Source: Alphaproteobacteria bacterium | Lineage (GTDB): Bacteria > Pseudomonadota > Alphaproteobacteria > Micavibrionales > Micavibrionaceae | Reading direction: 5' to 3' | NCBI GenBank assembly: GCA_021775955.1 | Contig: JAJFGU010000024.1 | Coordinates: 124,001-188,000, forward strand | DNA: 64,000 nucleotides | In this document: in pieces, positions 34,601 through 46,500 of the stretch | Position numbering within the stretch: position 1 is the first letter of the stretch | Layout of the letters: each line of letters opens with the position of its first letter | Notes under the pieces: model-generated | What the model was told of the DNA's origin: nothing | Database searches by the model: none | The model's input: only the letters and a program-made list of their open reading frames with translations | Program-made: the position numbers and the translations under genes

Positions 34601-34986
34601 ACCGGATTGGTGCAGGCGGCATGGGCAGATGCTGTTGCCAGAAGACAGAAGACAGAAAGCAGAAGGGTGCAAATTCCCCTCACCCGGCTTCGCCTTTGGC
34701 TCAGCCACCCTCTCCCCTGGGGAGAGGGATGCGCAGGGTTGGCGAGGCAAAGCCCGAGCCTTACCCGCAGCTGGGTGAGGGGAATAAAAATGCCAAAATG
34801 GTAAAACGCTCTTTTCATCCACCTGCCGTCATCGCCTGAATTTGCATCGCCTGAATTTGCATCGCAAATTCTAGGGCGATCCATACCATACCCATGGATT
34901 CCCCTAGGATTTCCTCGCAGAAATCCGGGGAATGACGGAATATGAGTCCGTACAAAATTCACAAAATGTAAAAACGTTTTTTTCAT
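31612..34986 (-). CDS. Secreted protein with three LamG domains and C-terminal beta domain
   Basis: 1124 residues from the ATG at 34986 (GTAGGAATAG upstream); a start at 34818 is also possible. Residues up to about 103 are low-complexity, encoded by dispersed repeats; the signal peptide core is about 104-120, ending ASAHA|AC. Then comes CTNPVGSAGDVYYNEQWRVP, a Cys/Trp module, and three LamG (concanavalin-like) domains, each opening with GL(V/I)xHWK and closing with VYDRxLxxxEI. Further C(D/N)GxxW modules sit between them (QYCDGEAWHAMG, QYCDGAKWVAIG). A C-terminal region of about 210 residues, Thr/Ser-rich and beta-like, is of unknown family. It probably binds glycans or proteins outside the cell. 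Confidence 0.8.
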   Translation of the reverse strand: MKKTFLHFVNFVRTHIPSFPGFLRGNPRGIHGYGMDRPRICDANSGDANSGDDGRWMKRAFYHFGIFIPLTQLRVRLGLCLANPAHPSPQGRGWLSQRRSRVRGICTLLLSVFCLLATASAHAACTNPVGSAGDVYYNEQWRVPQYCNDTAWVTMRPAFSGDALDNGLVGHWKLDETSGATINDSAGSNNGTWTDAVNNDVTEETANGYVDTSITFDGANDYVRVTNAASIDADNFTGMTVSAWIYPQTDGEAGEGRIVDKSDNSAARNGWRFTISDSGSCCNRLKFDGEFATTDMTRRTNTNAITLNEWQHVLATWDMGTDYTNVHIYVNGVEASYDFGVDGDGGFTDSQNLNIGNNTNGGRTFDGPIDDTRVYNRILSQKEITQLASMGPDPTRGLVGHWKLDEGTGTTAVDVGSATNDGTYTNSPTQSGGLIGGALEFSGDTGADATNDRVDIGDPGDGSLDFGSGSFSYGMWVYAPNNAGSFDMPWWKGGSSAGSAGYDMELGTGNWASGISDGDENEVLSFNGAPINDQWVHLFAVIDRSSDTHYVYVDGAEWDTNAMSGTFGSVSSSSPASIGALSTGQFPFLGKIDDVRVYDRALAPTEIAVIYGCTSPVGQRGAFVYNDDQNVMQYCDGEAWHAMGPNPGTGGAGCTNPARDEGVMIYNSDFNMMQYCDGAKWVAIGRFCSGGTTDGLIAHWKFEDGTGSTTANDYSANSNTGLLTSMDPATDWIPGIRGGALDFDGSDDKIIATDFADQLSAAAGTISFWANIDSIFPSNEYFFSASGANSHDPSIYRNTSDGKFRLVMNAVNSISTTTMAEDTWYHVAGTWDATTQRLYINGVEEDNDGVGTISPSGNTHLMGYNSGDNSNFRPDGMLDDMRVYDRALSAAEIAELSQASACPQTTADLDGAPISVARVQSQISTSTNPASVTLASTPVEGNLLVAIAAGRADSGDNSISGTGWTQHVYFDALSGNATNRRNLAIWSKIAGAAEPTAITTDISNGSSRLIVQEFAITGGTVAFDVTAETQGGTVDVTSISSGTTAASATADSLVITGLVTRDAPATAPTWTNGVANELGDTASGSIGIYTGYSHDTSAGAKESTASWTTARDASAAVVVFSITP
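34676..34782. repeat. 107-bp palindromic repeat, copy 1
   Basis: Begins CCCCTCACCC and ends GGGTGAGGGG, with an inner palindrome (CTCTCCCCTGGGGAGAG). A nearly identical copy is at 37413-37519. It is translated within the N-terminal region of the first LamG gene (residues about 68-104), directly before the signal peptide core. Confidence 0.9.
34830..34871. repeat. 15-bp tandem repeat in LamG gene 1 N-terminal region
   Basis: CATCGCCTGAATTTG occurs at 34830-34844 and 34845-34859, followed by a partial third copy. It encodes the repeated DANSG. An adjoining palindrome (GGATTTC...GAAATCC, 34907-34926) belongs to another dispersed element. Short tandem units of 15 bp keep the frame when their number changes. 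Confidence 0.8.
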
Positions 34987-34993
34987 TCTATTC

Positions 34994-37552
34994 CTACAAG
35001 CACCCGCCACCATTCGCCAAATTGGTGATTTCATCGGCACCCAAAACCCGGTCGTAAACCCGCACATCGTCAATGATACCGTCGAAAGTTCTAACCGGTG
35101 TGTCTATATTGCCAATATATAAATCCCACGTATCCGTAAAAGTTCCGACGCCGTCCGTAGCTGTAAGATAAGAAGGGACTTCCGTACCATCCACATATAT
35201 TTTGGCATTGGTAGCAGTTGTCGATTTATCCCAGGTGACGAGTACATGCTGCCAGGTATTGAGAGTGATCACATTGTCTCCGGATCTATGATAAAGATCT
35301 GTTGTCGAAAATTCGCCGGTAAACGAAAGTCTGTTTGGTCCGCCGCCATCGCCGAGTTGAAATCTCCAACCATCATGTAATGCGCCGGTGTTATCTGATT
35401 TATCAACAATACGCCCCTCACTATTTTCTCCGGTGGTTCTGGGGTATATCCAGGCAGAGGCCGTTAATCCGGTGAAATTGTCAGTATCAATAGCCGGATC
35501 GTTTGTAACAGTTACAGTATCATCGCCGCCATCAAAATCCAGCGCACCGCTTTTGGTGCCCGTGACCCAGTCGCCGGGCGGGGACATATTGGTCAGTGTA
35601 CCGTCATTGCCGTTGGCGGTGGCGTCAGCGGCGTTTGTACCGGAGGTTTCATCGAGTTTCCAATGCCCGACCAGTCCATTTGTCGGGCCGGAGCAGTACT
35701 TGCTGGCGCCCAGTGGCACCCAGGCCGCGCCATCGCAATATTGCATGATATTAAAATCGGCGTTGTAGATCATTGCGCCTTCGTCTTTTGTTGGGCTGGT
35801 GCAGCCCGCACCGCCCGCGCCGGGCACCGGACCCATGGCCTGCCACGCTTCCCCATCGCAATATTGCATGACGTTTTGATCGTCGTTATAGACAATCGCG
35901 CCACGTTGGCCCACCGGCGCGGTGCAGCCGGCAAGAACGGAAATTTCGGTAGGGCTCAGGACGCGGTCATAAACCCGCACATCATCGACGTAACCGTCCA
36001 TGGGATGATTACCGCTATCTGTTGCGCCGATAGCGGCATTATTGGTGCTGGATAAAGAGCTGACTGTACCCGCAATGGCGGATGTCGGACCGGCTGTACC
36101 GTCCAGATAGGTGGTTACGAGATCAGCCGTACGGTCAACCGTAACAAACAAATGCACCCATTGGTTAAGCGGTGTTGAAGAAAATTGCGTACAGAAATTC
36201 TCATCACCGTCCCCCTGACAGGCATTCCAGCTTCCTGTGCCAAGTTCCATATCATACCCTGCGTTAAGGGCGCTTCCACCACCTTTGTACCATGGCATGT
36301 CCCATGTTCCAGCATCCGTGCGGCCGTAATACCACAGGCCGTAGCTGAAATCTCCGGTACCGAAATCGAGGCTGCCGTCGCCAGGATCGCCAATGTCAAC
36401 GCGGTCATGGAGGGCGTCATTGCCCATCTCGCCATCAAAATCGAGCGCGCCGTTAACAATGCCGCCTGCATAGTTTGGTGTGTTCTCATAGGTGCCATTA
36501 TTGCCGCCTGAGCCGGAATCATAGGCGGTGGTGCCTTGCCCTTCATCCAGTGGCCAATGCCCGACCAGGCCGCGGGAGGGGTCGGGGCCCATAGAGGCAA
36601 GCTGTGTCATTTCACCGGCGCTTAAAGAACGGTCATAAAGCCGGACATCGTCAATGAGACTGTCATGGAGCGTAGTGGCAAAGCTCGTGTCTCCACCGAT
36701 ATTAAAAGATTGCCCGGTATCAGGGTTTTGAAGATCAAAGGTCATGGTTTTGGTGGTGCCGTCCTGCACCCCGTCGACATAAAAATGCAAATCGGGATAA
36801 TTAACAACAGCCGCAACATGGTGCCATTGCCCGTCCGCAATAACGGTAGTGGCTGTAAAGATTTCGTCAGTGGCACCATCGCCATGCCTGAATCCAAGAA
36901 TGCCATCGTCAAAGTGTAGGTCGTAATTTCTCTCAACATTTCCATCTGCTTCGTACACAATCTCGTTTTTCTCAGAATCCATCACGCTTGTCTTGATCCA
37001 TGCGGCGATAGTCAGATGATCGCCCAGCACTTCGAAAAGCGCCCTTTCTGCAACGCTGTCAAATTGTATGTGATGGGTAGCGCCATCAAAGTCGAACGCA
37101 CCGCCGACAATTCCACCTGTAGGGAGCCAGGCCGCCACTCCTGCTACATCCCCGGTTGTGCTTCCGACAGAATCGCTTGCTATGATACCGGCACTTTCAT
37201 CCAACTCCCAATGCCCGATCAGGCCTCTATCCAGTGCGTCGCCTCTGAAATTGCGGCGCATGGAAACCCAGCTCGTATCGTTGCAATATTGCGGCACGCG
37301 CCATTGCTCATTATAGCGTATTTGCCCGGCTGTGCCGGTCGGGTTGGTGCAGGCGGCATTTGCGGGGCTGGAGGACAGAAGGAAGAAGCCGGAAATCAGA
37401 AGGGTAAAAACTCCCCTCACCCGGCTTCGCCTATGGCTCAGCCACCCTCTCCCCTGGGGAGAGGGATGCGCAGGGTTGGTGAGGCTTTCGCCGAACCTTA
37501 CCCGAAGCTGGGTGAGGGGACTCATATATTTGCAAAAAAAGATAGATTGCAT
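34994..37552 (-). CDS. Secreted protein with three LamG domains
   Basis: 852 residues from the ATG at 37552; ATG at 37525 or GTG codons nearer the signal peptide are alternatives. Residues 10-47 are encoded by the 107-bp repeat; a hydrophobic core at about 48-60 ends SSSPANA|AC, a likely signal-peptidase site. The mature protein opens CTNPTGTAGQIRYNEQWRVP and has three LamG domains (about 90-300, 310-545, 610-845), each starting GL(I/V)GHW and closing VYDRxLxxxE. QYCDGEAW and QYCDGAAW modules lie between. It is a paralogue of the next gene and shares its repeat and N-terminus, so one arose by duplication. The gene lies directly after the giant fibre gene on the same strand. Confidence 0.82.
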   Translation of the reverse strand: MQSIFFCKYMSPLTQLRVRFGESLTNPAHPSPQGRGWLSHRRSRVRGVFTLLISGFFLLSSSPANAACTNPTGTAGQIRYNEQWRVPQYCNDTSWVSMRRNFRGDALDRGLIGHWELDESAGIIASDSVGSTTGDVAGVAAWLPTGGIVGGAFDFDGATHHIQFDSVAERALFEVLGDHLTIAAWIKTSVMDSEKNEIVYEADGNVERNYDLHFDDGILGFRHGDGATDEIFTATTVIADGQWHHVAAVVNYPDLHFYVDGVQDGTTKTMTFDLQNPDTGQSFNIGGDTSFATTLHDSLIDDVRLYDRSLSAGEMTQLASMGPDPSRGLVGHWPLDEGQGTTAYDSGSGGNNGTYENTPNYAGGIVNGALDFDGEMGNDALHDRVDIGDPGDGSLDFGTGDFSYGLWYYGRTDAGTWDMPWYKGGGSALNAGYDMELGTGSWNACQGDGDENFCTQFSSTPLNQWVHLFVTVDRTADLVTTYLDGTAGPTSAIAGTVSSLSSTNNAAIGATDSGNHPMDGYVDDVRVYDRVLSPTEISVLAGCTAPVGQRGAIVYNDDQNVMQYCDGEAWQAMGPVPGAGGAGCTSPTKDEGAMIYNADFNIMQYCDGAAWVPLGASKYCSGPTNGLVGHWKLDETSGTNAADATANGNDGTLTNMSPPGDWVTGTKSGALDFDGGDDTVTVTNDPAIDTDNFTGLTASAWIYPRTTGENSEGRIVDKSDNTGALHDGWRFQLGDGGGPNRLSFTGEFSTTDLYHRSGDNVITLNTWQHVLVTWDKSTTATNAKIYVDGTEVPSYLTATDGVGTFTDTWDLYIGNIDTPVRTFDGIIDDVRVYDRVLGADEITNLANGGGCL
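37413..37519. repeat. 107-bp palindromic repeat, copy 2
   Basis: CCCCTCACCC...GGGTGAGGGG, same organisation and near-identical to 34676-34782 (differences in the central region around CTTTCG versus CAAAGC). It lies in the N-terminal region of the second LamG gene, directly before the signal peptide. Confidence 0.9.
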
Positions 37553-37562
37553 TCTTTGTTCT

Positions 37563-40500
37563 CTAACTCTGATCGCGTCTACGGGCTCTGAGTATACCAC
37601 CAAAGACGAAGAAGAGTGAAGACATGCCGAGCATGAATAATGCGGCCACCATCACCCAGCTTTCCATCGAGGCTTTGCCGACATTGTTGCCTGCGGCCTT
37701 GTTGAGTAGCTCGACCTGTTTGGTCAGATTGCTCACCGCATCATGGACTTTGGCGGTTTCGGTCTTCATGGATGACAGTTCGGTGCGCAGGACGGCGTTT
37801 TCTTCGCGAAGCTCGTTGGTGGCCTCGATCAGCGGCGCGATAAAGCCCATGTAATTGACCGATTTGGTGCCCATTTCATCCTCGGCGGTTTTAACCAGCT
37901 CGGGGAAGGCTTTTTCAACCTCCTGCGCCATGACGCCAAGCTCGATGCGGTCCGTTGGGTCATCTTTCATCGTAAAGCTGTAAGTGTCGATCCGGCCCAG
38001 ACGCTCGATAATGTCATCGGCATCCAACGGGGTGATGTTGTCTTTCAGGCGCCTGTCCGATACGTCGGTGATGGTGCCGGTAAATTCAATATCGCCCGTG
38101 ACATCCAGTTCAACATCCGGATCGGTCATGCCGATACCGACATGGTGGACGCCGGAATTGTAGTAAATGTCATCGCCCGTGCCAGCCGTCCAGACCGAGC
38201 TTCCGCCGCCGCCGATCAGGTCCTGCCATGAGCCGGCCTGATAGCCTTCAAATTTATCGCCTGTAGAGTTATAACGGATGAGGCCGTTTTCAAGTGTAGC
38301 AGGGCGCTCGCCATCGGTTCCCGCTGGAATACGCAGGGCCCCTGTGCCGGACATGAATATATCGTCATCGGCCCGGATTGTCATGGCTATGCTTCCTGCG
38401 CCGGCTTCCAGGACCCTGAATTTCAGCTGGCCAGAATTGTCGGCGCCATCACGAGCGGCACCGATGTTGGCTATCTCATTTATGACGCCAGCATCATCCT
38501 GGATATTAAAGGCAATATCGGTTCCGAAGTCATCACCCATATTGGTGGTTTTGGTGGCAAGAATTCTTAAGGCAGACCACATAGCGTCTGTGGTTCTGTT
38601 GGTACGCTCCATTAAAGGCAGATCAGCAAAATCCGGTTCGGGCACATGGAGAAGACCTTCCGGCGTTGCCGTGCCGATACCAACGTTGCCCGCATTGTCG
38701 ATTACGAACGGTGTGGTGTCGGGATCGGAATCCAGCACGACGAAAGAATCGCCGTTACCGGCGTTGATAATCCCCAGAGGCTCGGCTGTTGAGCCTGGCA
38801 ATGTTGCAATATTAACAAGTGGTTGCCATGTTGTGCCGTTCGTGGATGCGGTGCTCTCTTCAAATACCATGCCAGCGGTATCATCAACTGTTAATTGCCA
38901 CTGCCATGTTTGTTCATTCGCGCCGTTGGCGATTGTGCTGCCCGCCGTTGCTGCGGTGATGTCGGATAAAGCACCACTACCACCGCCGCCGATCATATTG
39001 GCCCAGGCACCGGCTTCGTAGCCTTCGAATTTACTGGTGGTCGAATTATAGCGGATCATACCGTTGGATAATGAGGCCGGTTGTTGCCCGGTTGTCCCTA
39101 GCGGCACGGTCAGCGCGCCGGTATTGGCGCCGGTCAGGACAAAATTCGTGCCGTCAAACACCACGCCGTCGCCGACATTGGCGCCGGAGGCCACAACATT
39201 ATCCAGATCATCCAGCGTCATGCCGGTTGGTGCTGGTGCGCCGGTGACGCTTTCGATGCTTGAGTTGGTGAATTCCAGAGCCGTCGCGCCGCTATTGACG
39301 CGGACAAACATACCGCCGCTGGTATACGCGCCCGGTGTGTCGGTGAGGCCGGTGAAGCTTCCGCCGCCGCCGATCAAATCGGCCCAGGCTCCGGCTTCGT
39401 AACCTTCGAATTTGTCGTTGTCGGAATTGTAGCGGATCAAACCGTTGGATAGCGATGCCGGACGCTCTGCGGTTGTGCCGAGGGGCAAGAGCAGGGCGTC
39501 CGTGTTGGCGCCGAGGTCAAGCGAGACGATTGGTGTAGTGCTGCCGATACCGATGTTGCCGCCATTTTGAATATATATATGATCTGTATTATTTGTGCCT
39601 ATGCCCAGATCATCCCCGGCGCCAGTCCTGAGATAAGCTACAGCTGCGGCAGATGTTCCAAGTTTAATGTCTATAGCATCCGCATCGTTTCTGAGATGCA
39701 GCATTTGTTGCAGTGAGGTTCCTGTCTTAACATGCAAGGTTGAGGTCGGCGTAGTTTCTCCGATACCCATGCGCCCATTGGCATCATCCCAAACAAATGT
39801 TTCGTGCGTGCCGAAGGCACCGCTGGAGTTAAACTGAATTTCCGAATTGGCGCCCGCCGCTGTGCCCCCGGCGGTAATAATGTCGGTCCATGCACCGGCT
39901 TGGTAGCCTTCGAATTTGCCGTTATCACTGTTATAGCGCAGCATACCGTTGGAAACGCCGGCCGGGCGTTGCGCGGTTGTGCCTAGCGGAACAATAAGCG
40001 CGTCGGTATTGCCGCCGGTTGTCACCCAGTTGGTGCCGTCAAAGACAACGCCGTCACCAAGATTGGCGCCTGCGGCGGCCACGTCATCAAGGTCGTCAAA
40101 CACCATACCGGCCGGAGCAGGAGCACCAGTGACGGCTTCAACCGTAAGGTCGGTGAATTCCAGAGCGTTTTCAGCGCTGTTAATTCTTACATAGCGGCCA
40201 CCGCTGCTGAATGCGCCCGGTGTGTCGGTGAGAGTAAGGAAGTCAACTGCGCCAGCCCCGACCAAATTCGCCCAGGCACCGGCTTCGTAGCCTTCGAATT
40301 TATCGTTGTCGGAATTGTAGCGAATCAAACCGTTTTCTAGAGCAACCGGGCGCTCGCCGTCGGTTCCCGCCGGAACGCGCAGCGCGCCGGTGCCGTACAT
40401 GAATATGTCGCCTTTGTTGTCGATGCGCATGCGGTTTGCTTGTGACGTGCTGCCGTCCGGTACTGTCCAAAAATCAAATCGGCCCGGCGTGTCGTTCGCG

Positions 40501-43500
40501 CCCGGCGTACCATCGACCGAAACGATCATGGAAGCACTTTGTCTGTAGGCTGTTCCGTCATAGGACTGGAAGCCGTAATGGGCGATTTCATCTTGCGCGG
40601 CGACAATTGCTTTGGCCGCATCGGTTTCGCCGGTGGCTTTTCTATATAGGAGTACAGCACCTTCTGCATTGGTGCCATTAAAGGACTCAACCGTTAATCC
40701 CGTGTCACTTAAATCGCCAGCCAGGTGCAGTATAGATATCGGCGTCGGCGTGCCAATACCGACATTGCCATCGCTTTTGATCACCATTTCTGGTGCGTCA
40801 TCATTGTAATCGACAACACCGCCATCTTGAGCAACATGAAATTCCATACGGGCCGGCATATCACCATCGCCGGGCGTGTTGTCTACGATTGTAGAGATGA
40901 TGGATGCCTCTTCCCAGGTGTCGCCGTCATATCCGAAGATACGAAATGTTCCCAGGAAATCATCGTTTTGAACAACGGTTGGTCCAGCCATCGTGCCGCG
41001 CGCCCTACGCAATCCGTAATCCGGTTTATGGGGGTCCGCACTGTCACCATAGCTGTAAAGGTTCATATCGCCCGCGCCATCTTCACCTTCCATGACGAAA
41101 GTGCTCGCGGTGTCCTTAATGTGGAGGCTTGCGGTTGGATCGGTTAAGCCGATCCCAACCTGTGGAGCTGTGCCGGAGTTGTAATAGATGTCGTCGAATG
41201 ATCCGGCCGTCCAATGCCCGCCTTGACCGGTGGCGAAATTGATCCAGCCGCCATTTTCGTAGCCTTCGAATTTGGCGTTGTCACTATTGTAGCGGATCAA
41301 ACCGTTGGACAGGGATGCCGGACGCTGCGCATCCGTTCCCAGCGGGACCAATAAGGCGTCGGTATTGGCGCCAAGATCAAGGGATACAATTGGGTCAACT
41401 GTACCGATCCCGACATTGCCTGCATCGGTAAGAGTCATATGCGGCGTTGCCAGAGAAGTTCCGCCTGTCAGTCTTAGGCTGCCGTCATCTTCCTGTCCGA
41501 TTCCAGCCCAGTTCACGGTGCCGTCGGTATCAAGAGCGAACCATTGCTGGGCTTTTCCGCCCGTTCCCACATCCGCGGCAGAGGTTATGTATTCGTAAGA
41601 GTTGACTTGGGCGTGAACCTGCATCGTAACACTTGCATCATAAGGCGTATTCACACCGATTGCCATTTGACCGGTCGACGTATAGATAAAGTTCGCATCC
41701 GCGGCCATTGTGTTGCCGGAATTAAATTGTATCCCGCGGTCGGGAGCAGCGGCGATGGACGCGCCGGTGAGGATATCCTGCCAGACACCGGCCTGAAACC
41801 CTTCGAAGCGGTTATTGTCGGAGTTATAACGCAGCATACCGTTATCGGGCACGGTCGGTCGTTCGGCGGTTGTTCCGGCGTGAATGTCGATAGCGCCGGT
41901 TCCATAGAACAAAAGATCGCCATCAGATGTTAGGCGCATGCGTTCAACGCTTGTTGTATCTGTCGCTTCGCGTGTGTCGAAGCGCAGGTGCGTCGGTAGG
42001 TTTTCATTGGCAGGTGTTGCCCCTGCATCTATGTACGCCAGTATCTGGGCGCCCCGCTCGTATTGTGTGCTATCCCAGGCATAGTAGCGAGGCCCACCAA
42101 GTACATCATTAGCTTGAACGACGGCTTCCGCGCCTTCGGATCCGCGCGCAAAGCTGAAATCATAGTTGGCATCATCGGAAGTGTAGGCATAGTGCACTAC
42201 TTCGTTGGTGCCGCCAGAAATTGTCAGGATATCAGTTGGGTTTGCCGTGCCGATCCCGAGGTGGTGGTTTGTGTCATCCCAGACGAATGTCTCGTGCGTA
42301 CCGAAGACGCCATTGGAATTGAACTGAATTTCTGAATTGACGCCTGCCGCTGTGCCGACTGCGGCTCCCGTTGTAAAGTCGGTCCAGGCACCGTTCTCGT
42401 AGCCTTCAAATTTGTCGCTGTCGGAATTGTAGCGGATCAGGCCGTTGGACAGCGATGCCGGACGCTCGGCGGTTGTTCCGAGCGGTGTCAAAAGCGCGTC
42501 GGTGCGGCCACCCAGATCGAGCGATACGATCGGAGATGTTGTGCCAAGCCCAAGACCTGCGCTGGTGTAAACAAAATTCGCATCCGCCGCGAGTGTGTTG
42601 CCGGAATTAAATTGTATCCCGCGATCTGGGGCGGCGGCGATGGACGCGCCGGTCAGGATGTCCTGCCACAAACCGGCCTGGAAGCCTTCAAAGCGGTTGT
42701 TGTCGGAATTATAACGCAGCATGCCGTTATCGGGCACGGTCGGGCGCTCTGCGGTTGTACCGGCCATGATGTCAATCGCGCCGGTGCCTTTCAGGTAAAC
42801 GTCGCCGGTATCGTACTCCATACTCAGATGGCCCGTCCACGTTGCGCCGTCCCAGTATGCAAACAACATATCTTCACGCTCGCTTACTGTGGCGTAGGCG
42901 TCACCATAGGCTTCTATAGCCCAACCCTTGGCTTGGGCATCACCGACTGAGGCAGCGTCACCTGCTGTAAGAAGATGTAGGGCTGAGCCACCTGTCTCGT
43001 CTCCCTCTGCAACAAGTGAGCCCCAACCGGAACCATCGTAAATATGAAGGTCTATGGCCGGCGTTGTCGTGCCGATGCCGACATTACCATCACTGTCAAT
43101 GCGCATGCGCTCGACCCATGACGTGTCTGTGGCAGAACGTGTGTGAAAGCGCAGATGTGTCGGTATATCCTCGTCGGCAACGGTGGCACCTGTATCGACA
43201 TACATCTCAAAACCGGCGGCTAGCTCATATTGTGTGCCATCCCATGCTCTTGCACGGAATCCGCCGAGTTTATCATCGGCAGCCACAGGGTTGGGGGCAG
43301 CCTCGGTATTGCGGGCTCTGAGAGTTTCGAAATCAGCGCCTTCATTGGCGGTGTCAGAGTATGAAATATTCTCTATTTCCGATCCGTCAGTGGAAACAAC
43401 CGATAGAATGTTTGTTGGCGCCGTCGTGCCGATCCCAACTTGTGGCGCTGTGCCGGAGTTGTAATAGATGTCATCGAATGAGCCGGGTGTCCAGATGCCG

Positions 43501-46500
43501 CCACCGCCCGCGCCAGCTGTAACAAAATCCGTCCATGCACCGGCCTCATAACCTTCGAATTTGGCGTTGTCACTGTTGTAGCGGATCAAACCGTTGGATA
43601 AAGAGGCCGGGCGCTCCGCGACCGTGCCGAGCGGTAACAGGAGGGCGTCTGTATTGGCGCCGAGGTCGAGTGATACGATTGGATCAACTGTCCCTATGCC
43701 AACATTGCCCGTTCTTTCCAGGGTCATTATCTGCGATGTGGTTGCAATGTCGCGGAAAGTAAGATCATTGTTGCTTGCGTCATAGAACATTTCCACGCCA
43801 TCGGCACCAAGCCCTTCTCCGATCCTTAGGGAAGAGTCCTGGCTGTCATCAACCGTATCGGGTGCAATAATCACGACCGGGCTGCGGGTCAGGCCTCCGG
43901 AAACATGTAAATCTACAGTGGGGGTTGCCGTGCCGATCCCAACTTGTGGCGCTGTGCCGGAATTGTAATAGATGTCATCATCAGAGCCGGGTGTCCAGAT
44001 GCCACCACCGCCCGCGCCGGTGGTGACGAAGTCGGCCCAGTCGCCATCTTCATAGCCTTCGAATTTGGCGTTGTCGGAGTTGTAGCGGATCAAACCGTTG
44101 GACAAAGAGGCTGGACGCTGCACGTTCGTGCCGAGTGGCACAAGCAGGGCATCTGTGCGGCCGCCAAGGTCGAGTGAGACAACCGGCGATGTTGTGCCGA
44201 GGCCTAATCCAGCGCTGGTGTATACAAAGTTTGCATCCGCGGCCATCGTGTTGCCGGAGTTGAACTGAATCCCGCGATCGGGTGCGGCGGCGATGGACGC
44301 GCCGGTCAGGATGTCCTGCCAGATACCGGCCTGGAAGCCTTCAAAGCGGTTGTTGTCGGAATTGTAACGCAGCATGCCGTTATCGGGTGAAACCGGGCGC
44401 TCGGCGGTTGTGCCAGCGTTAATGTCGATCGCGCCGGTCCCCCTTAGATAAAGATCACCTGTGTCATATTCCAGCAAAAGTTGCTGCGAGGCTGTGGCAC
44501 CATTCCAGTATGACATGAAAAAATCGTTTTGTTCAGAGGCGGTGGGGTGGGTATCACCTCTTGCACCTAGAGACCAGCCAGTCGCATTCGCAGAAAGAAT
44601 CTGACTCGCGCCATCTCCTGAGGTTAGTAACTCTAGTATTGTGTTGCCGCTTTCATCACCTTCAAGGATAACAATGCTGCTGGCTGCGTCATCATATATA
44701 TGCAGATCACTGGCCGGTGATGCTGTGCCGATACCAATATCGCCGCCTGCTTCGATGCGCATACGCTCATCAGTTGTGGCCCGGCCTCCGGTGTAAAAAC
44801 GCATATCGGCAGAGGCATCGGCTGCGATCAGGTCAAGACCTGCCGCAACGCCGCCATAAGCACTGGAGGCTGCATCGCTGGCCAAAACGGTGAAGCGGTC
44901 GGCAAAATGCGCACCGAGAAGTGTGCTGTTGTCCGGCCATGCCCCAGTACCACCTTCGGATGTTGCGGACACAACCCATGTTCCGGCGCGTGCATTGGCG
45001 CTGTCCGTCGTGTTTTCGATGAAAGTAAAGGTGCCAACATCGCCGTCACGTTTGATGTGAAGGTCGGTAATTGGGTCAGTAATGCCGATACCGACGAAAG
45101 GGTTGGTGCCGGAATCGTAATAAATGTCGTTATCGGAGCCGCGGGTCCAGATACCGCCCCCGCCGCCGGTGGTCACAAAGTCGGTCCATGCACCAGCCTC
45201 ATAGCCTTCGAATTTGGCGTTGTCGGAGTTGTAGCGGACCAAACCGTTGGACAATGATGCCGGGCGCTCCGCCGTTGTGCCGAGCGGGAGGCCTACAGCA
45301 TCTGTGTTGGCGCCGAGATCTAATGATACGATGGGGTTGGCCGTGCCGACACCCATGAGGCCCGCATTGGTGAAGACAAAATTGGTGTTCGTGTCTATGA
45401 CTCCATTGGAGTTGAATAAAATTTCACGATCAAGTCCCGGCACTGTGTTGTTGGCGACATCGGAAGCAAGGAAGCAATTGTTCCCGGCCGCGTCACAATA
45501 ATTGGTTGCGCCGAGATCGCCGGTAACATCAACTTCGAGATCCTGCTCTCCGCCGGTGGTCAGAGTTGCCGAACCGACCGCGATGCCGCCAAGATTAAGG
45601 GCGGTCAGCGTATTGGCATTATTGCCGATGGTTAAGACCTCTTCGAGATTCTGGTCGTCAAAAGCGCTGGCCGAAACATATTCAAGACCGGTCGCGCCTG
45701 CATTGACACGCAGAAAGTCGAGGGCGACACCGGTGTAATCCGCAGGTGTGTCATTCAGATCGAGGAAAGTAATGCCGCCAGCCCCGGAGGTAATAATGTC
45801 CGACCATGCCCCGCCTTGGCGGGCTTCGTATTTGTTTGTGACTGTGTTGTAGCGCATCATGCCGTCAACTGGTGCGGCCGGTCGGTTGGTACCGTCACCG
45901 CGCGGGAAGAGGATCGCGTCCGTGCCCGTGACGTCGAGTGCGGCTAACGGCGTGTTTGTACCAATACCCATCAGTCCGGTGCTGGTGAAGACGAAATTGG
46001 CATCTGTGCCTGCGACACCGTTCGAATTAAACAGCACTTCACGATCAAGCCCCGGCACGGTGTTGTTGGCGACATCGGTGGCAAGAAAACAGTTGTTGCC
46101 GTCAGCATCGCAGTAATTGGTGGCACCGATGTCGCCGGTCACATCCACTTCGAGGGTCTGGTCGCCGGCGCTTACGGTTGTGTCGCCGATAAGTAGTTGT
46201 CCAGCTGCGGTGACGCGCATTTTCTCTGTGCCTGCCGTCGCAACGCCGATAGAATCGGCGGCGGCCCGGAACAGGCCAGTGGTCGCGGAGTTTGTAAAGG
46301 TAAGAGAAGGGTCAGCGGCGCTGCCGTCCTTAAGTTGTGCATCATTGGTAAAGGTTGCGATTCCGGTCACGCCCAGTGAACCACCGACTGTCGTGGCGCC
46401 GCTAATTGCAGCCGTGCCTGTGACATCCAAAGTCTGCGCCGGGGCGGCATTGCCAATGCCTATTCTTCCGGTGCTGGTAAAGACAAGGTTTGTGTCCGTG

